64,000 bases of DNA from Clostridiaceae bacterium (lineage in GTDB: Bacteria > Bacillota > Clostridia > Oscillospirales > Acutalibacteraceae): the NCBI GenBank assembly GCA_016280595.1, contig JAEEHB010000060.1, positions 1-64,000 of the forward strand. Direction: 5' to 3'. The notes below the pieces were generated by a model. That model was not told where the DNA came from and did no database searches. It saw nothing but the letters and a program-made list of their open reading frames with translations. Shown here piece by piece: positions 34,999 through 46,359 of this stretch (position 1 is its first letter; every line of letters starts with the position of its first letter). The position numbers and the translations under genes were made by a program.

Positions 34999-37900
34999 AT
35001 GAAAAAATCACTTCGCGTAATTTCTCTCATTCTCTCCGTAGTTCTTGTAATGAGTACCCTTACGGTAATGGGCTATGCCAGGGCTGATTACAAAGGCAAC
35101 AACAGCACGTTGCTCAATCCCAACAATGCAAACGGATTGAAGTTTGACGATGTTGACACTGCCGTTTATTCTACGGAACAATACGCCACTATGGCGCTTG
35201 ACAGGCTCGATCAGCTGCTTGCCGAGTTGAACCTCAACCTTGAGATTCCCATCATCGGCAACCTCAACTTAACGAGCATCGACAGCACCATAGCCAATGT
35301 CAAATCACTTTGGCAGGGCGTTTCAGGTCTTCTCAACTCACTGGGCGACGCTTCACTGCTTGACCTGAGCGCCATTCAGAACACTGCCAGAGCAAACGGC
35401 TCCGACCTGCAGGTTGTTTATGACCTGCTCGACCTTATCGGCGGCCTTGCTCCCATCGCCAGCCTCTATGTTAGCGGCCAAATCGATCTCGGCCTGTTAA
35501 ACGGTCTGATTTCCGATTATGTCTTCAACATCAGAGAGCTTGTGTTCGGCCTTCTCTGCCAGCTTACCGGCCTTGCAGAAGGTCAGCAGCTCACCAACAA
35601 CAAGGGCGTTGGTACTGAAGATTATGAATACTTTGATGTAAAAGCTATCCCCGTCAGATACACTCAGTATGACGGCACCAGAAGCCCGACCATCGTATTC
35701 CTTCAGGACCTTCTCAACAACCTTGTTCTCGGTAACTGGGAAAAACTGAATGACCGTTTCTACGGTATCACCACCGCAGATATCGGCTACGGCGTCAACA
35801 ACAAGGGCTCATGGGTTGTATATGATGAATATATGTTCCGTGACGGCTCCGCATCCGGCGCTATAATCGATAAAACAACCAATCCGCTCGATCTTGAGCA
35901 TTACGACTATTACGGCTGGGTACATCCCGACAGATGGGTAACCTTCGGTCTCGGCGATGCTATCAGAGTCGCAAAGAATTCTGCTGCTCCCGCTCCTTCC
36001 TATTCAAAAGTTGACGTAAGCAGATTCACCGGCGGTAACAACGGCCTCAATGTTTACAATATGGTTGAAGAACTTCTTCTTCAGGCATACAACGGCATCG
36101 CTGTTCCCGTTCTCAACAGAATCGTTGCAAGGTGGCTCAATGAGAAGTGCGGCTACACCTTCGACAGCAAATACACCGAAGAGTGGATGAGAGACGCCAA
36201 CAACAATATTGTGACGGACGAGCAGGGCAACAACGTTCCCAACCCGTACTACGACTATATGTATATGGGCGAAGCTCCCGAAGAAGGCGCAAATTCCAAC
36301 GAAGCCATCTTCAAGATCTTCAACGCGGGCAACATTCATGTTCCCTATGCAACAGTTGAGTATCCTTACACACTGTTTGTTGACGCGTTTAACCACAACG
36401 CCGTAAACTTTGTTGATAAAATCATCAAGTACACTTCCAAGTCTACTTCCGGTGATGTCACCACCTACACCTGGAAAGATTTCAACAGTGCCGGTGTTGA
36501 GATTGCTTCCTATAATCTTGAACTTATCGACGGTGACAAGAGCAACCTTTCTCAGAACGTCCAGAACCTTGTCAAGTTCATTCTCAAGGTTACCGGCAAC
36601 GAGTTCTTCTCCAATTCTCTTGTCAACAGAGGAGAAGTTTATGATATAGACGAAATTGACCACCTTGAGTATCAGTCACTTATCGCTTATATCATCAGAA
36701 GCGTTATCAACGCCAGCGTTGACTGGATGTACATCCCCGACAATGCCGAAACCGAGACTATCGTCGGCGCGGGTCTTGAAGCATGCGCTCAGCTCGCATA
36801 TCAGGATATTCCCCAGTTTACCTACACTCTTCCCAAGACCACAGACTTCAGCACCCTTGAGGCTTACAATGTGGCCGCTATCAAGGAAGCCCTCAGAATC
36901 CTGATGGATGTTGCGGTTTACAACATCAACGCCAACCTTGACGCCGAGTATGCAACCGCTCCCGGCGCATCAACCACCAACAACGGCACCACCAACAACA
37001 CCGGTCTTCTTGCTTACCTCGGCAGCAACTCTTCTGTCGATTACACCAAGACCATCAGAGCACTTGCCGCATGGGGCGTAACCTTCTGGGCATCCACCAA
37101 ACTTCCCGGCGCAAGCTCATACAGCTGTCTGCTTAACAGAGATTTCAACAGTGACAACTACGGCGGCGCTTACACCAACCTTACCGAAAACATGGTTTGG
37201 GAGGACCTTGATACCCTTCTTAACAGCATTATCCCCATCAAGGGCAACACCGCATGGCTCGCCACCGAAATCAACTCGCAGACTTATGTAGTTAAATCCC
37301 TTTTATTTGATTACATTATATATCCTCTCGTCAACAACCAGTGGCCCACTCTGCTGAAGCTTCTCTCCAGAAACGAGAACAACAACGCAGAATTCAAGGC
37401 ATACGGTATTGAGAGAGTTATTATCAACCTTCTCAAGAGAATCTTCGATGTTCTCTTCCCGAACGTTTTCGCGGCAGACAAATTCGCTATCGATGACATT
37501 ATCAATAACACCCTTCTTTCAAACATGGTATCCGACCTTCTTACTACTCTGTCGGCCACGCTGAGTGTACAGACCAGTAAGACCAACAAAGTTCCAATCT
37601 CCGGCAGAGGTAAGATTATAGCCGGCGTTGCTCTTCCCATCGTATGTAAGATTCTCGGTCTTGACAGCAGACAGGAGTTCGGCGAGCTTGAAAACTACAT
37701 CCCGTCTGTTATCTTCCCCGACGGCAACAACAACTATAAATTCCAGGTTTTCAACGGCTCCACCGGTGTTAACACCAGTTACATGAACACCAGCGGCCGT
37801 GTTATCGACCATCTTTACACTTATAAGATTCTCACCGCGAAGTTCAAGGATGTTACCGCCTCAGGCGAAGGCACCAACCTCACCGGTCTTTCACAGAATG

Positions 37901-40323
37901 ACCAGATTGCCGGCGATCCCGCAGATGTTACCATTCCCAATATTACCGCGGGCAAACTTCTCAGAGTAAGAATTACTTATAATGTTCTTGATGAGAGCGG
38001 TTCACCGCTTCAGGCAAAGAACGAAAACAATCAGCTTGCCGATCAGGTTCTTACGAGTGACAAGTACTGCTACGTTGTTGCCGATGAAGATGCGGCAAAG
38101 AGCGACAGCGATGCTATCGCCACCGCGAATATCGGCGGATTCATCGTGAAGTACGCTCCCGATATCTATCTTGACAGCGGCACCGGCCTTTCCGGCATCA
38201 ACGATTACTCGATTGAAGTTAAGAATGACAGCGGCTCGGGCGGTCTGAGCATCGGCAACCTCAACGCATCCAGCCCCTGGATTGCAAAATCCACCGATGC
38301 CAAAGACATCTCGGTTGCCACTACCGAGCAGGGCGCTTCCTACTACCTGTATCCCTTCGATGCAGATACCACCAACTATACGAGAACCGCTTGGGAATAT
38401 CAGAAAGATGAAGACGATGCCTATGTTCTTGACCAGTGGGGTCAGAGAATAAAGACCACCGAAATCATCGAAGACGGCAAGACCAATATTGCCGACAACG
38501 TTTACACCGTTTCTGTTCCCGTCGTCATCGAAGGCGGCTCCTCCGCCTCCATCCAGGTCAGAGTTCACCTGTATGACAGTTACGGCCTCGGTTCACTTGT
38601 AAACAACGTACTTAAGAAGAACTATTCTTACAACAGCGTCAGGACCACCGGTACAGACGCGGTTGACACCCTTGAAGCTGAACTTATTAAAGCAATCCAG
38701 TTCCTCTATCCTCCCAGAAGAAACGGCGCCACATTTGAAGCCGATTCTGTGGAAGACGGAACAAGCAAATTCCTCACTCTTTACAGAGCGCTTTACTCTG
38801 CAGAGCAGGGTCTTGACAATTACCTGCTTCCCGCCAGCGCGCAGGAACTCTGGAATGCTATTGAAGGCACAGCATCCGCTCCCGGCATGAAGCACAATTA
38901 CAGCCGCGAGTCCTTCGTACGCAACGGCGTAACCCTCTATTACAGAGATTACCTTGAATATGATGAGACCGGTTATCAGTACTTCGGTCAGAGAAACTAT
39001 GTTGCTCACTCATATAAGGTATATAAGAACGCCGTAAGCTACGCAAACGGCTTGCTTGACAAAGAGTGGAAGTATGTCAATTACACTCCCGAAGAGTTCG
39101 ATGAACTTTCAGCCGAAGAACAGGCAGACGTAATTGAAGCCTTCCAGAATCAGGAGCCCGATATCATCACCCCGATTGAGTTCAGCTATGCAACCCATAT
39201 GCTTACACTCACTTATAACAGGCTCCGTCCCTACACCGAAAACAGCAACTCCAAACTTCTCCTTGCAATCTCCACCTACGGCTCAGAAACCGGCGACTTC
39301 ACCTCAGAGTCAGCCGCAAATTACGCCAGAGCGGTTGCCTTTGCAAATGCTTCCAAGACCAGCAACAACGCCGAACGTTACAACAAGGCGATGAGCAACC
39401 TCATAGAAGCGTGGAAAGGCCTTGAGCCCGGCGCAAATTATGACGATCTTGATGCGGCCGTTGAAGCAGCTCTTGAGATCTTCTCCGATCTCGGTATTGC
39501 CGATATGGCAGGCGACCTTGACCCTGACGCCCTTGCAACTCAGGACACTTACACTGCCGCTTCCATGGATGCTCTTGTTGCAGCATACGAGGCAGGCCGT
39601 ACAGCGCTTGACGAGCTTTCCTACTCATTAGCCGAGCAGGATAAGGTTGATGAACTTGCAGACGCAATCACCACCGCAATCAACAACCTCGAAGATTATA
39701 ATCCGGGCAGCGGCGGAGATGACGAAGATGAATTCTCATTCGGTGCTAACGATGAGTATTATGCAGAGGGTTGGCACGGTGAAGAATATGCGCCTTACAT
39801 TGACGAAGATTATGCTTCTCAGGCTGAATTGGAAGAAGTATACATTGAGGATCTGGGAGACGTTGTTCCGGTCAGCGGCGTAGTATTCGGTCTTCCCTCA
39901 GGCGCGGAAACGGAAGCCGTTAACAGTATGTTTACTGTAACTGACGGTTACTTTGTAATTCTTCCTTACAGTATTGACCCCGACAATATCAGCGAAGATT
40001 ATGCAAGTTCCGGCTCGGTTCTTCTCGTATTTGATAACAATGACGAGTTCCAGGGCGCATATATCCTTGCTCTCAGAGGCGACATTGACTCAAACGGCGC
40101 CTTTGATGACCTTGATATTGAGTGGGCAAGATTCGCCTTCGACAGCGACGGTGAAGACGGTTACGGTATCAAGTATTCAGAATGTGATGAACACAGATTA
40201 ATTGCTGCAGCTGATATGAACGCCGACGGCGCTTTCGACGACCTTGATATTGAGTATCTGCTGTTCTATTTCGACGGTGCGACACTTGATCAGGTAACAG
40301 GAGAAATCTTTATCGAAGAATAA
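34999..40323 (+). CDS. Giant secreted protein with FIVAR-like repeats and C-terminal dockerin-like Ca loops
   Basis: A 1774-aa exported protein with a signal peptide (residues 1 to about 29, ending MGYARA). Most of residues 30-1350 is an Asn-, Tyr- and Leu-rich region I cannot assign. FIVAR-like three-helix segments occur near 1400-1580 (for example NYARAVAFANASKT and AAYEAGRTALDELSY). The C-terminus holds two 12-residue calcium loops, DIDSNGAFDDLD near 1695 and DMNADGAFDDLD near 1739, separated by about 44 residues as in type I dockerins. It has no sorting signal or membrane helix. Start: ACAGGAGG 11 bases upstream. Frequent AAC, CTT and GGC codons suggest high expression. It is followed 82 bases later by a second giant protein. 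Confidence 0.8.
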   Translation: MKKSLRVISLILSVVLVMSTLTVMGYARADYKGNNSTLLNPNNANGLKFDDVDTAVYSTEQYATMALDRLDQLLAELNLNLEIPIIGNLNLTSIDSTIANVKSLWQGVSGLLNSLGDASLLDLSAIQNTARANGSDLQVVYDLLDLIGGLAPIASLYVSGQIDLGLLNGLISDYVFNIRELVFGLLCQLTGLAEGQQLTNNKGVGTEDYEYFDVKAIPVRYTQYDGTRSPTIVFLQDLLNNLVLGNWEKLNDRFYGITTADIGYGVNNKGSWVVYDEYMFRDGSASGAIIDKTTNPLDLEHYDYYGWVHPDRWVTFGLGDAIRVAKNSAAPAPSYSKVDVSRFTGGNNGLNVYNMVEELLLQAYNGIAVPVLNRIVARWLNEKCGYTFDSKYTEEWMRDANNNIVTDEQGNNVPNPYYDYMYMGEAPEEGANSNEAIFKIFNAGNIHVPYATVEYPYTLFVDAFNHNAVNFVDKIIKYTSKSTSGDVTTYTWKDFNSAGVEIASYNLELIDGDKSNLSQNVQNLVKFILKVTGNEFFSNSLVNRGEVYDIDEIDHLEYQSLIAYIIRSVINASVDWMYIPDNAETETIVGAGLEACAQLAYQDIPQFTYTLPKTTDFSTLEAYNVAAIKEALRILMDVAVYNINANLDAEYATAPGASTTNNGTTNNTGLLAYLGSNSSVDYTKTIRALAAWGVTFWASTKLPGASSYSCLLNRDFNSDNYGGAYTNLTENMVWEDLDTLLNSIIPIKGNTAWLATEINSQTYVVKSLLFDYIIYPLVNNQWPTLLKLLSRNENNNAEFKAYGIERVIINLLKRIFDVLFPNVFAADKFAIDDIINNTLLSNMVSDLLTTLSATLSVQTSKTNKVPISGRGKIIAGVALPIVCKILGLDSRQEFGELENYIPSVIFPDGNNNYKFQVFNGSTGVNTSYMNTSGRVIDHLYTYKILTAKFKDVTASGEGTNLTGLSQNDQIAGDPADVTIPNITAGKLLRVRITYNVLDESGSPLQAKNENNQLADQVLTSDKYCYVVADEDAAKSDSDAIATANIGGFIVKYAPDIYLDSGTGLSGINDYSIEVKNDSGSGGLSIGNLNASSPWIAKSTDAKDISVATTEQGASYYLYPFDADTTNYTRTAWEYQKDEDDAYVLDQWGQRIKTTEIIEDGKTNIADNVYTVSVPVVIEGGSSASIQVRVHLYDSYGLGSLVNNVLKKNYSYNSVRTTGTDAVDTLEAELIKAIQFLYPPRRNGATFEADSVEDGTSKFLTLYRALYSAEQGLDNYLLPASAQELWNAIEGTASAPGMKHNYSRESFVRNGVTLYYRDYLEYDETGYQYFGQRNYVAHSYKVYKNAVSYANGLLDKEWKYVNYTPEEFDELSAEEQADVIEAFQNQEPDIITPIEFSYATHMLTLTYNRLRPYTENSNSKLLLAISTYGSETGDFTSESAANYARAVAFANASKTSNNAERYNKAMSNLIEAWKGLEPGANYDDLDAAVEAALEIFSDLGIADMAGDLDPDALATQDTYTAASMDALVAAYEAGRTALDELSYSLAEQDKVDELADAITTAINNLEDYNPGSGGDDEDEFSFGANDEYYAEGWHGEEYAPYIDEDYASQAELEEVYIEDLGDVVPVSGVVFGLPSGAETEAVNSMFTVTDGYFVILPYSIDPDNISEDYASSGSVLLVFDNNDEFQGAYILALRGDIDSNGAFDDLDIEWARFAFDSDGEDGYGIKYSECDEHRLIAAADMNADGAFDDLDIEYLLFYFDGATLDQVTGEIFIEE

Positions 40324-40344
40324 TCTTTAAACGGTTTTAACAAT

Positions 40345-40369
40345 CCGGCGGGCGCAACCCGCCCGCCGG
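40345..40369 (+). terminator. GC-rich intercistronic hairpin
   Basis: CCGGCGGGC pairs perfectly with GCCCGCCGG around GCAACCC. No T-run follows, so it is more likely an mRNA processing or stability stem, or partial attenuator, between two giant-protein genes. Confidence 0.5.
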
Positions 40370-40405
40370 CAAAGAATAAACACTTATAAGGAGGCAGAAA
40401 TACAG

Positions 40406-43400
40406 ATGTCAAATTTTAAGCGGATTTTAAGCGCTTTTATGGCTGTGTTGATGGTTCTCGGTATGTTCTCCTGCCTTTCCACCATCGGTTTTGCAGGTTC
40501 TACGGACCATTATGTTCACCACTCCGTAAAGACCACTGCGACCAACGATAACTGGGACAAGACATACGACCATGCTGGCGAAGACTATACCACATCACAG
40601 AACAACAACATAAAATTATACAGTGAGCTTACAACCCTGTATGGCAATGACTATAATGAGCCGTTCATTTATTACGGCATTCAGTTCTTTGAGCCTGCGA
40701 CTGCAGCCGGCTCCGACACAATCGAGTATTCATATACCGATCCGGCAACAAATGAAGAAATCACATACTGGGCTCCCACCGACCATAAGGTTCAGCCCGG
40801 AGAGCCGCTTCTCGGCAGGTACTATTTCAAAACAAATGCATACATCGGTTCAATGCAGGCAAACTTTTTCTTCTCAAGAAAATTCTTTGATTTAGCACCG
40901 TCGCAGGCACAGACCTATACTGCATCATACGATTATCCGACAGATGCAACAGAAACTCTTTACACTCCCGACGGTCTTACCAACAAAACTTTCACCATTG
41001 CAGACGGCTCGGCTCACAATCCGAACGGTCCTTTCTACGCATCATTTGCTGAGCATGGTGTTGATGTATCCAACCCGAAAATCACTCTTGCCCGTGCTGC
41101 CAGAAAAGACGCGCAGTTAAAAGGAACGAAAAATCCTCCCAACTACGGTCTTTCATATGATACCACTTACGGTTGGGACGTAGCAGAGTATTACTGCACA
41201 TATACATATCCGTCAGGAACTGCCAATGCAGAAAAACTCTGTATTCCCATTGATGAAAATGTTGACGAATATTTCGGTCAGTGGGTTGTTAAAGTCAGAA
41301 CAACGTCTGAAGTAACATTCAAAGGAACTGCAAACGAAGGAACAGTTAACAATGTTACTCCCGGTACTGTAGGCTATGTCGGTTACGAAGAAGGCTATCA
41401 GAAGGGCATCAACAGTAACGCATCCAACGCAGTTCCCGTTGTTACCGACAGTTCCGCCAACATGTTAAAGACATCGGCAAAAGACCCCAGCGTTTTAGGT
41501 ATTACTTACCATCTTGATACAGAAGATGCCAACCACATCTTCGTTATTGACAATGGTAGCACTCCCTCACAGGGCAACAACATTAAATTCTATGACGGCG
41601 AAACCGAACTGACCGATCTCCGCATGACAAATCAGACCGGTTCTTCCGTTGATATTTCCGGCAAGACTTATTCCAAAGACGGCCTCACCTTCGCAGGCTG
41701 GAAAGATGCAAACGGCAATACCGTTACCACAGTTGACGCTTCCTCAGGCGACGTAAGCGTTTACGCAAAATGGAACGCAGTTGCAACCTTCACCGCTCCC
41801 GATGCGAACCCCGCATGGACGAGCCAGACCCAGACCGTTGAAGCGGTTTCCGGAGCCACCTTTACCGCTCCTTCACCCGCTCCCACCAAGTCCGGTTCCG
41901 TATTCGCAGGCTGGTATGTACAGGGTGACGCAACCCAGACTCTTGTCACCTTCCCCGCAGCAGCAACTGCAAATACCACCTACGTTGCGAAATTCTCACA
42001 GCAGTACACAATCAGCTTCTATGACAGAGGCACATTGTTTGATACACAGACCGGCCTTGAAGGTGAAACAATCTCCTTCCCGACAGAGGCACAGCTTCTT
42101 CAGGCAAACTCCAATGACGGCTATACTCTTACCGGCTGGTCTCCCGCAGATACCGTAATCAACTCCACTACCAGCAGATATGATGCCGTATGGTCCGAAA
42201 AGGGCTACACCGTTTATTACAATACCGACGGCGCCGGCACCATTGCAAACGGCAACTTCGTATACGGTGCAACAATCACCGATCCTTCACCTGCTCCCAC
42301 AAAGACAGGTTATCAGCTTGCAAGCTGGTCTTACTATGAAGACGCTGCATATTCGATTCCTTACAGCGGCGGCACAATGCCCGCAAAAGACCTTTATGCA
42401 AAGGCATCATGGACAGCAAACAGCTACCCCGTAACATTTACAGTTGACGGCGCGGAAGATACAAGCCTTGCAACAACCGCTGCTTATGACAGCAACATTA
42501 CAATGCCTCAGCTTCCCACCAAAGCAGGTTACTATTATGAAAAATGGCTGCCCGATGACGGCTACAGAATGGACAGCACAAGCGGCAAAGCTTACTCCGT
42601 AACAGGTCAGGCAATGCCCCAGCAGGCAACATTCAAAAACGGCAACACCACCATTGACAGCCAGTACTTCAACACCGATGCAGCCGTTACCTTCCCGAGC
42701 GAAGCTGACGTTGCAGCACACGGCGGCATTCCCAACGGTATGACCTTCAAGGGTTGGAGCCGCGGCTCCGGCGCAAACGCAGTCTTCATTCCCAAGGAGA
42801 ATGCGACCGATACCATGCCTCCCGAAGATACTGTTTACAGCGCAGTATTCGAAGGCACTCCGTACAACCTTACAATTTATGTTGACGGTGAACAGTACGG
42901 CGAAGTTCTGAGCGTAAACTACGGCGCAATTCTTCCTCTGCCCGAACTTGATCCTCCCACCGGTTACCATTGGGGTGATTGGCAGGGTGTTCCCGCAGAC
43001 GGATTGATGCCCAACAGCGACCTCACCGTTTCAATCAATTCTGTTATTAACCAGTACTCCATCATCGTCAAAGACGGTGACACCGGTGCTGTTATTGACA
43101 CCATCACCGACGACTACAACGCACCTATTACCGCTCCCGCACTGAGCACTTATGATAAGACGGGCTTCACCACTAACAGTTACAGCAAGGCATGGCCCGC
43201 AACAATGCCTCTTGACGGCGACGAGATTAGCGTTCTCTACACCAGAAACGATTATAAGATCAAGTACAACCTCGGTCTCGGCCTTGATCCCGTTGAGGTT
43301 TCCTATGCATATGAGGCACCTATCGCCGAATATGTACCCACAACAGAAGGCTATACCTTCGACAGCTGGAATCCCACAGTTCCCTCCACCATGCCCGCAG

Positions 43401-46258
43401 CGTCACAGGCAAATGCGGTTGCATTCGAAACCACTGCTGTATGGAACATCCATAAGTGGACAATCGAATATCAGACAAAACAGGAAGGCGGCACATACGG
43501 CAGATACGGTACTGTTGAAACCAACGTTGAATACGGCAGTGCCATCCAGCTCAGAGGCAAGAAGACTGAGACCGGTTACACCTACTCCGACTGGTCCGCT
43601 TCACCTGATACTTATGTAGCACCTCCCGCAAATATGCCCGACAGCGACCTTGTTCTGTATTCAACAGGTACAAAGAACACTTATGTTGATAAGTGGTTCG
43701 ATCTCGGCGCGGATCCCGCAACCGATGAGCCTTATCACACTGCAACAGTTGCTTACGGCGATACCATTCCTACCGTAGCTCTTCCCGAGCATGCAGGTCA
43801 GGTTGAGCCTTACTGGGAGGCAAATGTAACCGTTACCAACAACATTCAGCCCGACGAAGCGGTTATCTTCGTTTACAAGTCAACCGCAGGTCAGGTTAAC
43901 TACAGCCTTGTTTACAGCGTACAGCAGCTTAACGGCAGCTATGTTGACGAAGAGCCCATTATCCTCACAGCAACAGCAGGCAGCACAGTTTCCTCCGTTC
44001 CTTATCAGACCAGAGAAGGCTTCACCTGCAATGCACAGGGCACCGATGCAACCATCGTTGTAGCAGGCGACGGCAGCTCCGTAATGCATGTTAAACTTGA
44101 TCGTGCATCCTTCAACATCATCGTTAAAGTTGACGGCCTTGCAGATCAGAGCACAGCTTATCTCTACGGCGAAGCAATCAGCGAGCCCGCTGCTCCCACA
44201 GTTGAAGGCAAGACCTTCAAGACCTGGAAGTACACTAAGGGTGCCACCACTCAGGTCATCTCCTTCCCGGCAACGATGCCCGCTTATGACATCACCGCCA
44301 CCGCTCAGTTTGATGACAACAGCTACACCCTTACTGCTTATGTTGACTACCTTGACGGCAACGGCTTCGTTCCCTTCAGAACAGTAAGCTATACTCACGG
44401 ACAGACTATTGCCACTGTTGCCAACCAGAACAAAGAGTACTATGATTTCACCGGCTGGAAGACCACTTCCGCTCTTGAAACCGATTATGTATTCGGTACT
44501 CCCGCAACAGGCGATGTTGACATTTACGCATCCTTCACTCCCAAAGAGTACACCCTTATCTTCAAGAAGATGGTAAACAGTGAAGACCAGGGTCAGTTTG
44601 ATTCAGTCACCGCGAAATACGGCGCAGAAATCACCTATCCCGCAGCTCCTCCGGTAGCAGGTAACTCCTTCACAGGCTGGTCTGCAGAGTATGCAACCAT
44701 GCCCGGCGGCGGCGGCACCGTATATGCTTACTACGGCAGAGTACAGAGGACTCTTACCTTCGATGTTGACGGTAAGACCACAGTTCAGAAGTACTACATG
44801 GGCGACACCATCGTTCCCATTGACAATCCCTCCAAGACCGGTTATGTGTTCAACGGCTGGAATCCCGCACTTCCCGATCCTCTTGTAATGCCCGATGAAA
44901 ACCTTACCGTATCCGCCACATGGAGACTCGGCACATTCACCGTAACATTCATTGCGAACCCCGAGGATGTTGAAAACACAACCACCACATCTCAGGTTCA
45001 GTTTAACGATGAGTTCAATGCTCCCGAAAGCGTAGCCGACAGAGAAGGCTTCAACTTCGTCGGCTGGAAAGTTCAGGGTACACAAGGTTCCAACACCGTG
45101 ACCTTCCCGTACAAACTTGAAACCGAAGGCATCACCTTCGTAGGCGTATGGTCACAGGATCTTTCCGCAAAACTCGTTCAGAATGTTCAGCGCGCAGCAG
45201 ATCCCAAGTACTATCAGCTTGGTGAAACCGATTACACCGTAACCATCAAGACGAAGGCTCTCAAGCTTCACATCACCGATGGTACTACCACCTGGACTTA
45301 CAGCAAGCCCACATTCTACAATGCTCCCGAAGTCAGCGGCATTAAGTCAATCACTTACAACGATCAGACCGGCGAGGAAATCTGGGTAATCTCCGCAGCA
45401 CTTGCCGCAGGCGAAGATCTGTACAAAGCATATATCACTACTATGGACTTCACCCCGTATGATCCCAGCACTGGTTACGTCTTCAGCGTAATCTATGATG
45501 AGAGAGATGCTCAGACCATAGCAACCGAGTGCACACTTAATAGTGTAGAAAGCACAGCGTTTGAAGAAGGCACCTACAAACTTGTCCGCGGCAACTATGT
45601 AACATGGACCGTAACTACAACCAAGAACGTAACCTGGCTCAAGTTCGACTATGATTACACTTCAACCAAGGACGAAGTTACCAAGAGCTACAGCGTACTC
45701 TACAAGAGAGGCGCACAGGCGAGCGACAATCTCACCATCACCGAGAATGAGAACAACCTCGTCTGGGTCATCAGAACGGCTGTTACTTACACAACCTCCG
45801 ATCAGAGAGTAACTCAGAACTGGAAACTGTCCTACAAGACAGGTGCCACCTCCGATTACATCGCTGTAAACGAGGCAAGTCCCGTTCAGCTTATCGTCTG
45901 CCGCAACGACGACGCTATGACTGATTCTTCACCCAATTACGACAAGTATACAATCGTAAGCGCCAAATCGGCAGTTGAAGGCTCAGTGAAACTCGGCACA
46001 CGCAGCGACGTCGAAATCGTAACCACCGACGACTGTAACTATGTCCGTATCACTGTTGACGGCAAGAGCGCAACCTTCCAGCGCACCAGCGCCAATACCA
46101 AAGTCACCACAGACGGTATGGATCAGGGTCTCATCAAGTGGACGATCTACTACAAGTTCGCTCCCAAGAGCGGTGCAGGCCAGTATGAAGTAACCTGTAA
46201 CGCCCGCGGCCCGAGATGGGACGGCGCAGAATCCTTCAACATCGTTGTTACTGCGTAA
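40406..46258 (+). CDS. Giant secreted protein with about 14 InlB-type (Flg_new) repeats
   Basis: The 1950-aa product has a signal peptide (ending TIGFAG) and an N-terminal region of about 420 residues resembling a beta-rich surface domain. From about residue 420 to 1590 it carries roughly 14 degenerate InlB B-repeat/Listeria-Bacteroides repeats, each with a GYxFxGW core (for example GLTFAGWKD, GYTFDSWNPT, GYVFNGWNPA, GFNFVGWKVQ) and a following MPAxDLxVxAxW strand. The C-terminal 350 residues are Thr-rich beta-like sequence without sorting motif or helix, so how it stays on the surface is unclear. AAGGAGG precedes the ATG. It may share the upstream promoter of the first giant gene. Confidence 0.85.
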   Translation: MSNFKRILSAFMAVLMVLGMFSCLSTIGFAGSTDHYVHHSVKTTATNDNWDKTYDHAGEDYTTSQNNNIKLYSELTTLYGNDYNEPFIYYGIQFFEPATAAGSDTIEYSYTDPATNEEITYWAPTDHKVQPGEPLLGRYYFKTNAYIGSMQANFFFSRKFFDLAPSQAQTYTASYDYPTDATETLYTPDGLTNKTFTIADGSAHNPNGPFYASFAEHGVDVSNPKITLARAARKDAQLKGTKNPPNYGLSYDTTYGWDVAEYYCTYTYPSGTANAEKLCIPIDENVDEYFGQWVVKVRTTSEVTFKGTANEGTVNNVTPGTVGYVGYEEGYQKGINSNASNAVPVVTDSSANMLKTSAKDPSVLGITYHLDTEDANHIFVIDNGSTPSQGNNIKFYDGETELTDLRMTNQTGSSVDISGKTYSKDGLTFAGWKDANGNTVTTVDASSGDVSVYAKWNAVATFTAPDANPAWTSQTQTVEAVSGATFTAPSPAPTKSGSVFAGWYVQGDATQTLVTFPAAATANTTYVAKFSQQYTISFYDRGTLFDTQTGLEGETISFPTEAQLLQANSNDGYTLTGWSPADTVINSTTSRYDAVWSEKGYTVYYNTDGAGTIANGNFVYGATITDPSPAPTKTGYQLASWSYYEDAAYSIPYSGGTMPAKDLYAKASWTANSYPVTFTVDGAEDTSLATTAAYDSNITMPQLPTKAGYYYEKWLPDDGYRMDSTSGKAYSVTGQAMPQQATFKNGNTTIDSQYFNTDAAVTFPSEADVAAHGGIPNGMTFKGWSRGSGANAVFIPKENATDTMPPEDTVYSAVFEGTPYNLTIYVDGEQYGEVLSVNYGAILPLPELDPPTGYHWGDWQGVPADGLMPNSDLTVSINSVINQYSIIVKDGDTGAVIDTITDDYNAPITAPALSTYDKTGFTTNSYSKAWPATMPLDGDEISVLYTRNDYKIKYNLGLGLDPVEVSYAYEAPIAEYVPTTEGYTFDSWNPTVPSTMPAASQANAVAFETTAVWNIHKWTIEYQTKQEGGTYGRYGTVETNVEYGSAIQLRGKKTETGYTYSDWSASPDTYVAPPANMPDSDLVLYSTGTKNTYVDKWFDLGADPATDEPYHTATVAYGDTIPTVALPEHAGQVEPYWEANVTVTNNIQPDEAVIFVYKSTAGQVNYSLVYSVQQLNGSYVDEEPIILTATAGSTVSSVPYQTREGFTCNAQGTDATIVVAGDGSSVMHVKLDRASFNIIVKVDGLADQSTAYLYGEAISEPAAPTVEGKTFKTWKYTKGATTQVISFPATMPAYDITATAQFDDNSYTLTAYVDYLDGNGFVPFRTVSYTHGQTIATVANQNKEYYDFTGWKTTSALETDYVFGTPATGDVDIYASFTPKEYTLIFKKMVNSEDQGQFDSVTAKYGAEITYPAAPPVAGNSFTGWSAEYATMPGGGGTVYAYYGRVQRTLTFDVDGKTTVQKYYMGDTIVPIDNPSKTGYVFNGWNPALPDPLVMPDENLTVSATWRLGTFTVTFIANPEDVENTTTTSQVQFNDEFNAPESVADREGFNFVGWKVQGTQGSNTVTFPYKLETEGITFVGVWSQDLSAKLVQNVQRAADPKYYQLGETDYTVTIKTKALKLHITDGTTTWTYSKPTFYNAPEVSGIKSITYNDQTGEEIWVISAALAAGEDLYKAYITTMDFTPYDPSTGYVFSVIYDERDAQTIATECTLNSVESTAFEEGTYKLVRGNYVTWTVTTTKNVTWLKFDYDYTSTKDEVTKSYSVLYKRGAQASDNLTITENENNLVWVIRTAVTYTTSDQRVTQNWKLSYKTGATSDYIAVNEASPVQLIVCRNDDAMTDSSPNYDKYTIVSAKSAVEGSVKLGTRSDVEIVTTDDCNYVRITVDGKSATFQRTSANTKVTTDGMDQGLIKWTIYYKFAPKSGAGQYEVTCNARGPRWDGAESFNIVVTA

Positions 46259-46289
46259 TCAGTCTGACAACAGCATAACAACATAACAC

Positions 46290-46328
46290 GCGCCCCGGAC
46301 AGTTTGACTGCTCCGGGGCGCTTTCCCT
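46290..46328 (+). terminator. Terminator of the giant-protein pair
   Basis: GCGCCCCGGA pairs perfectly with TCCGGGGCGC around an AGTTTGACTG-containing loop, followed by TTTCCCTTT. It ends the 34999-46258 unit. Confidence 0.75.
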
Positions 46329-46359
46329 TTGGTCGGTCGTAGCAATAAGCGCGAAAAAC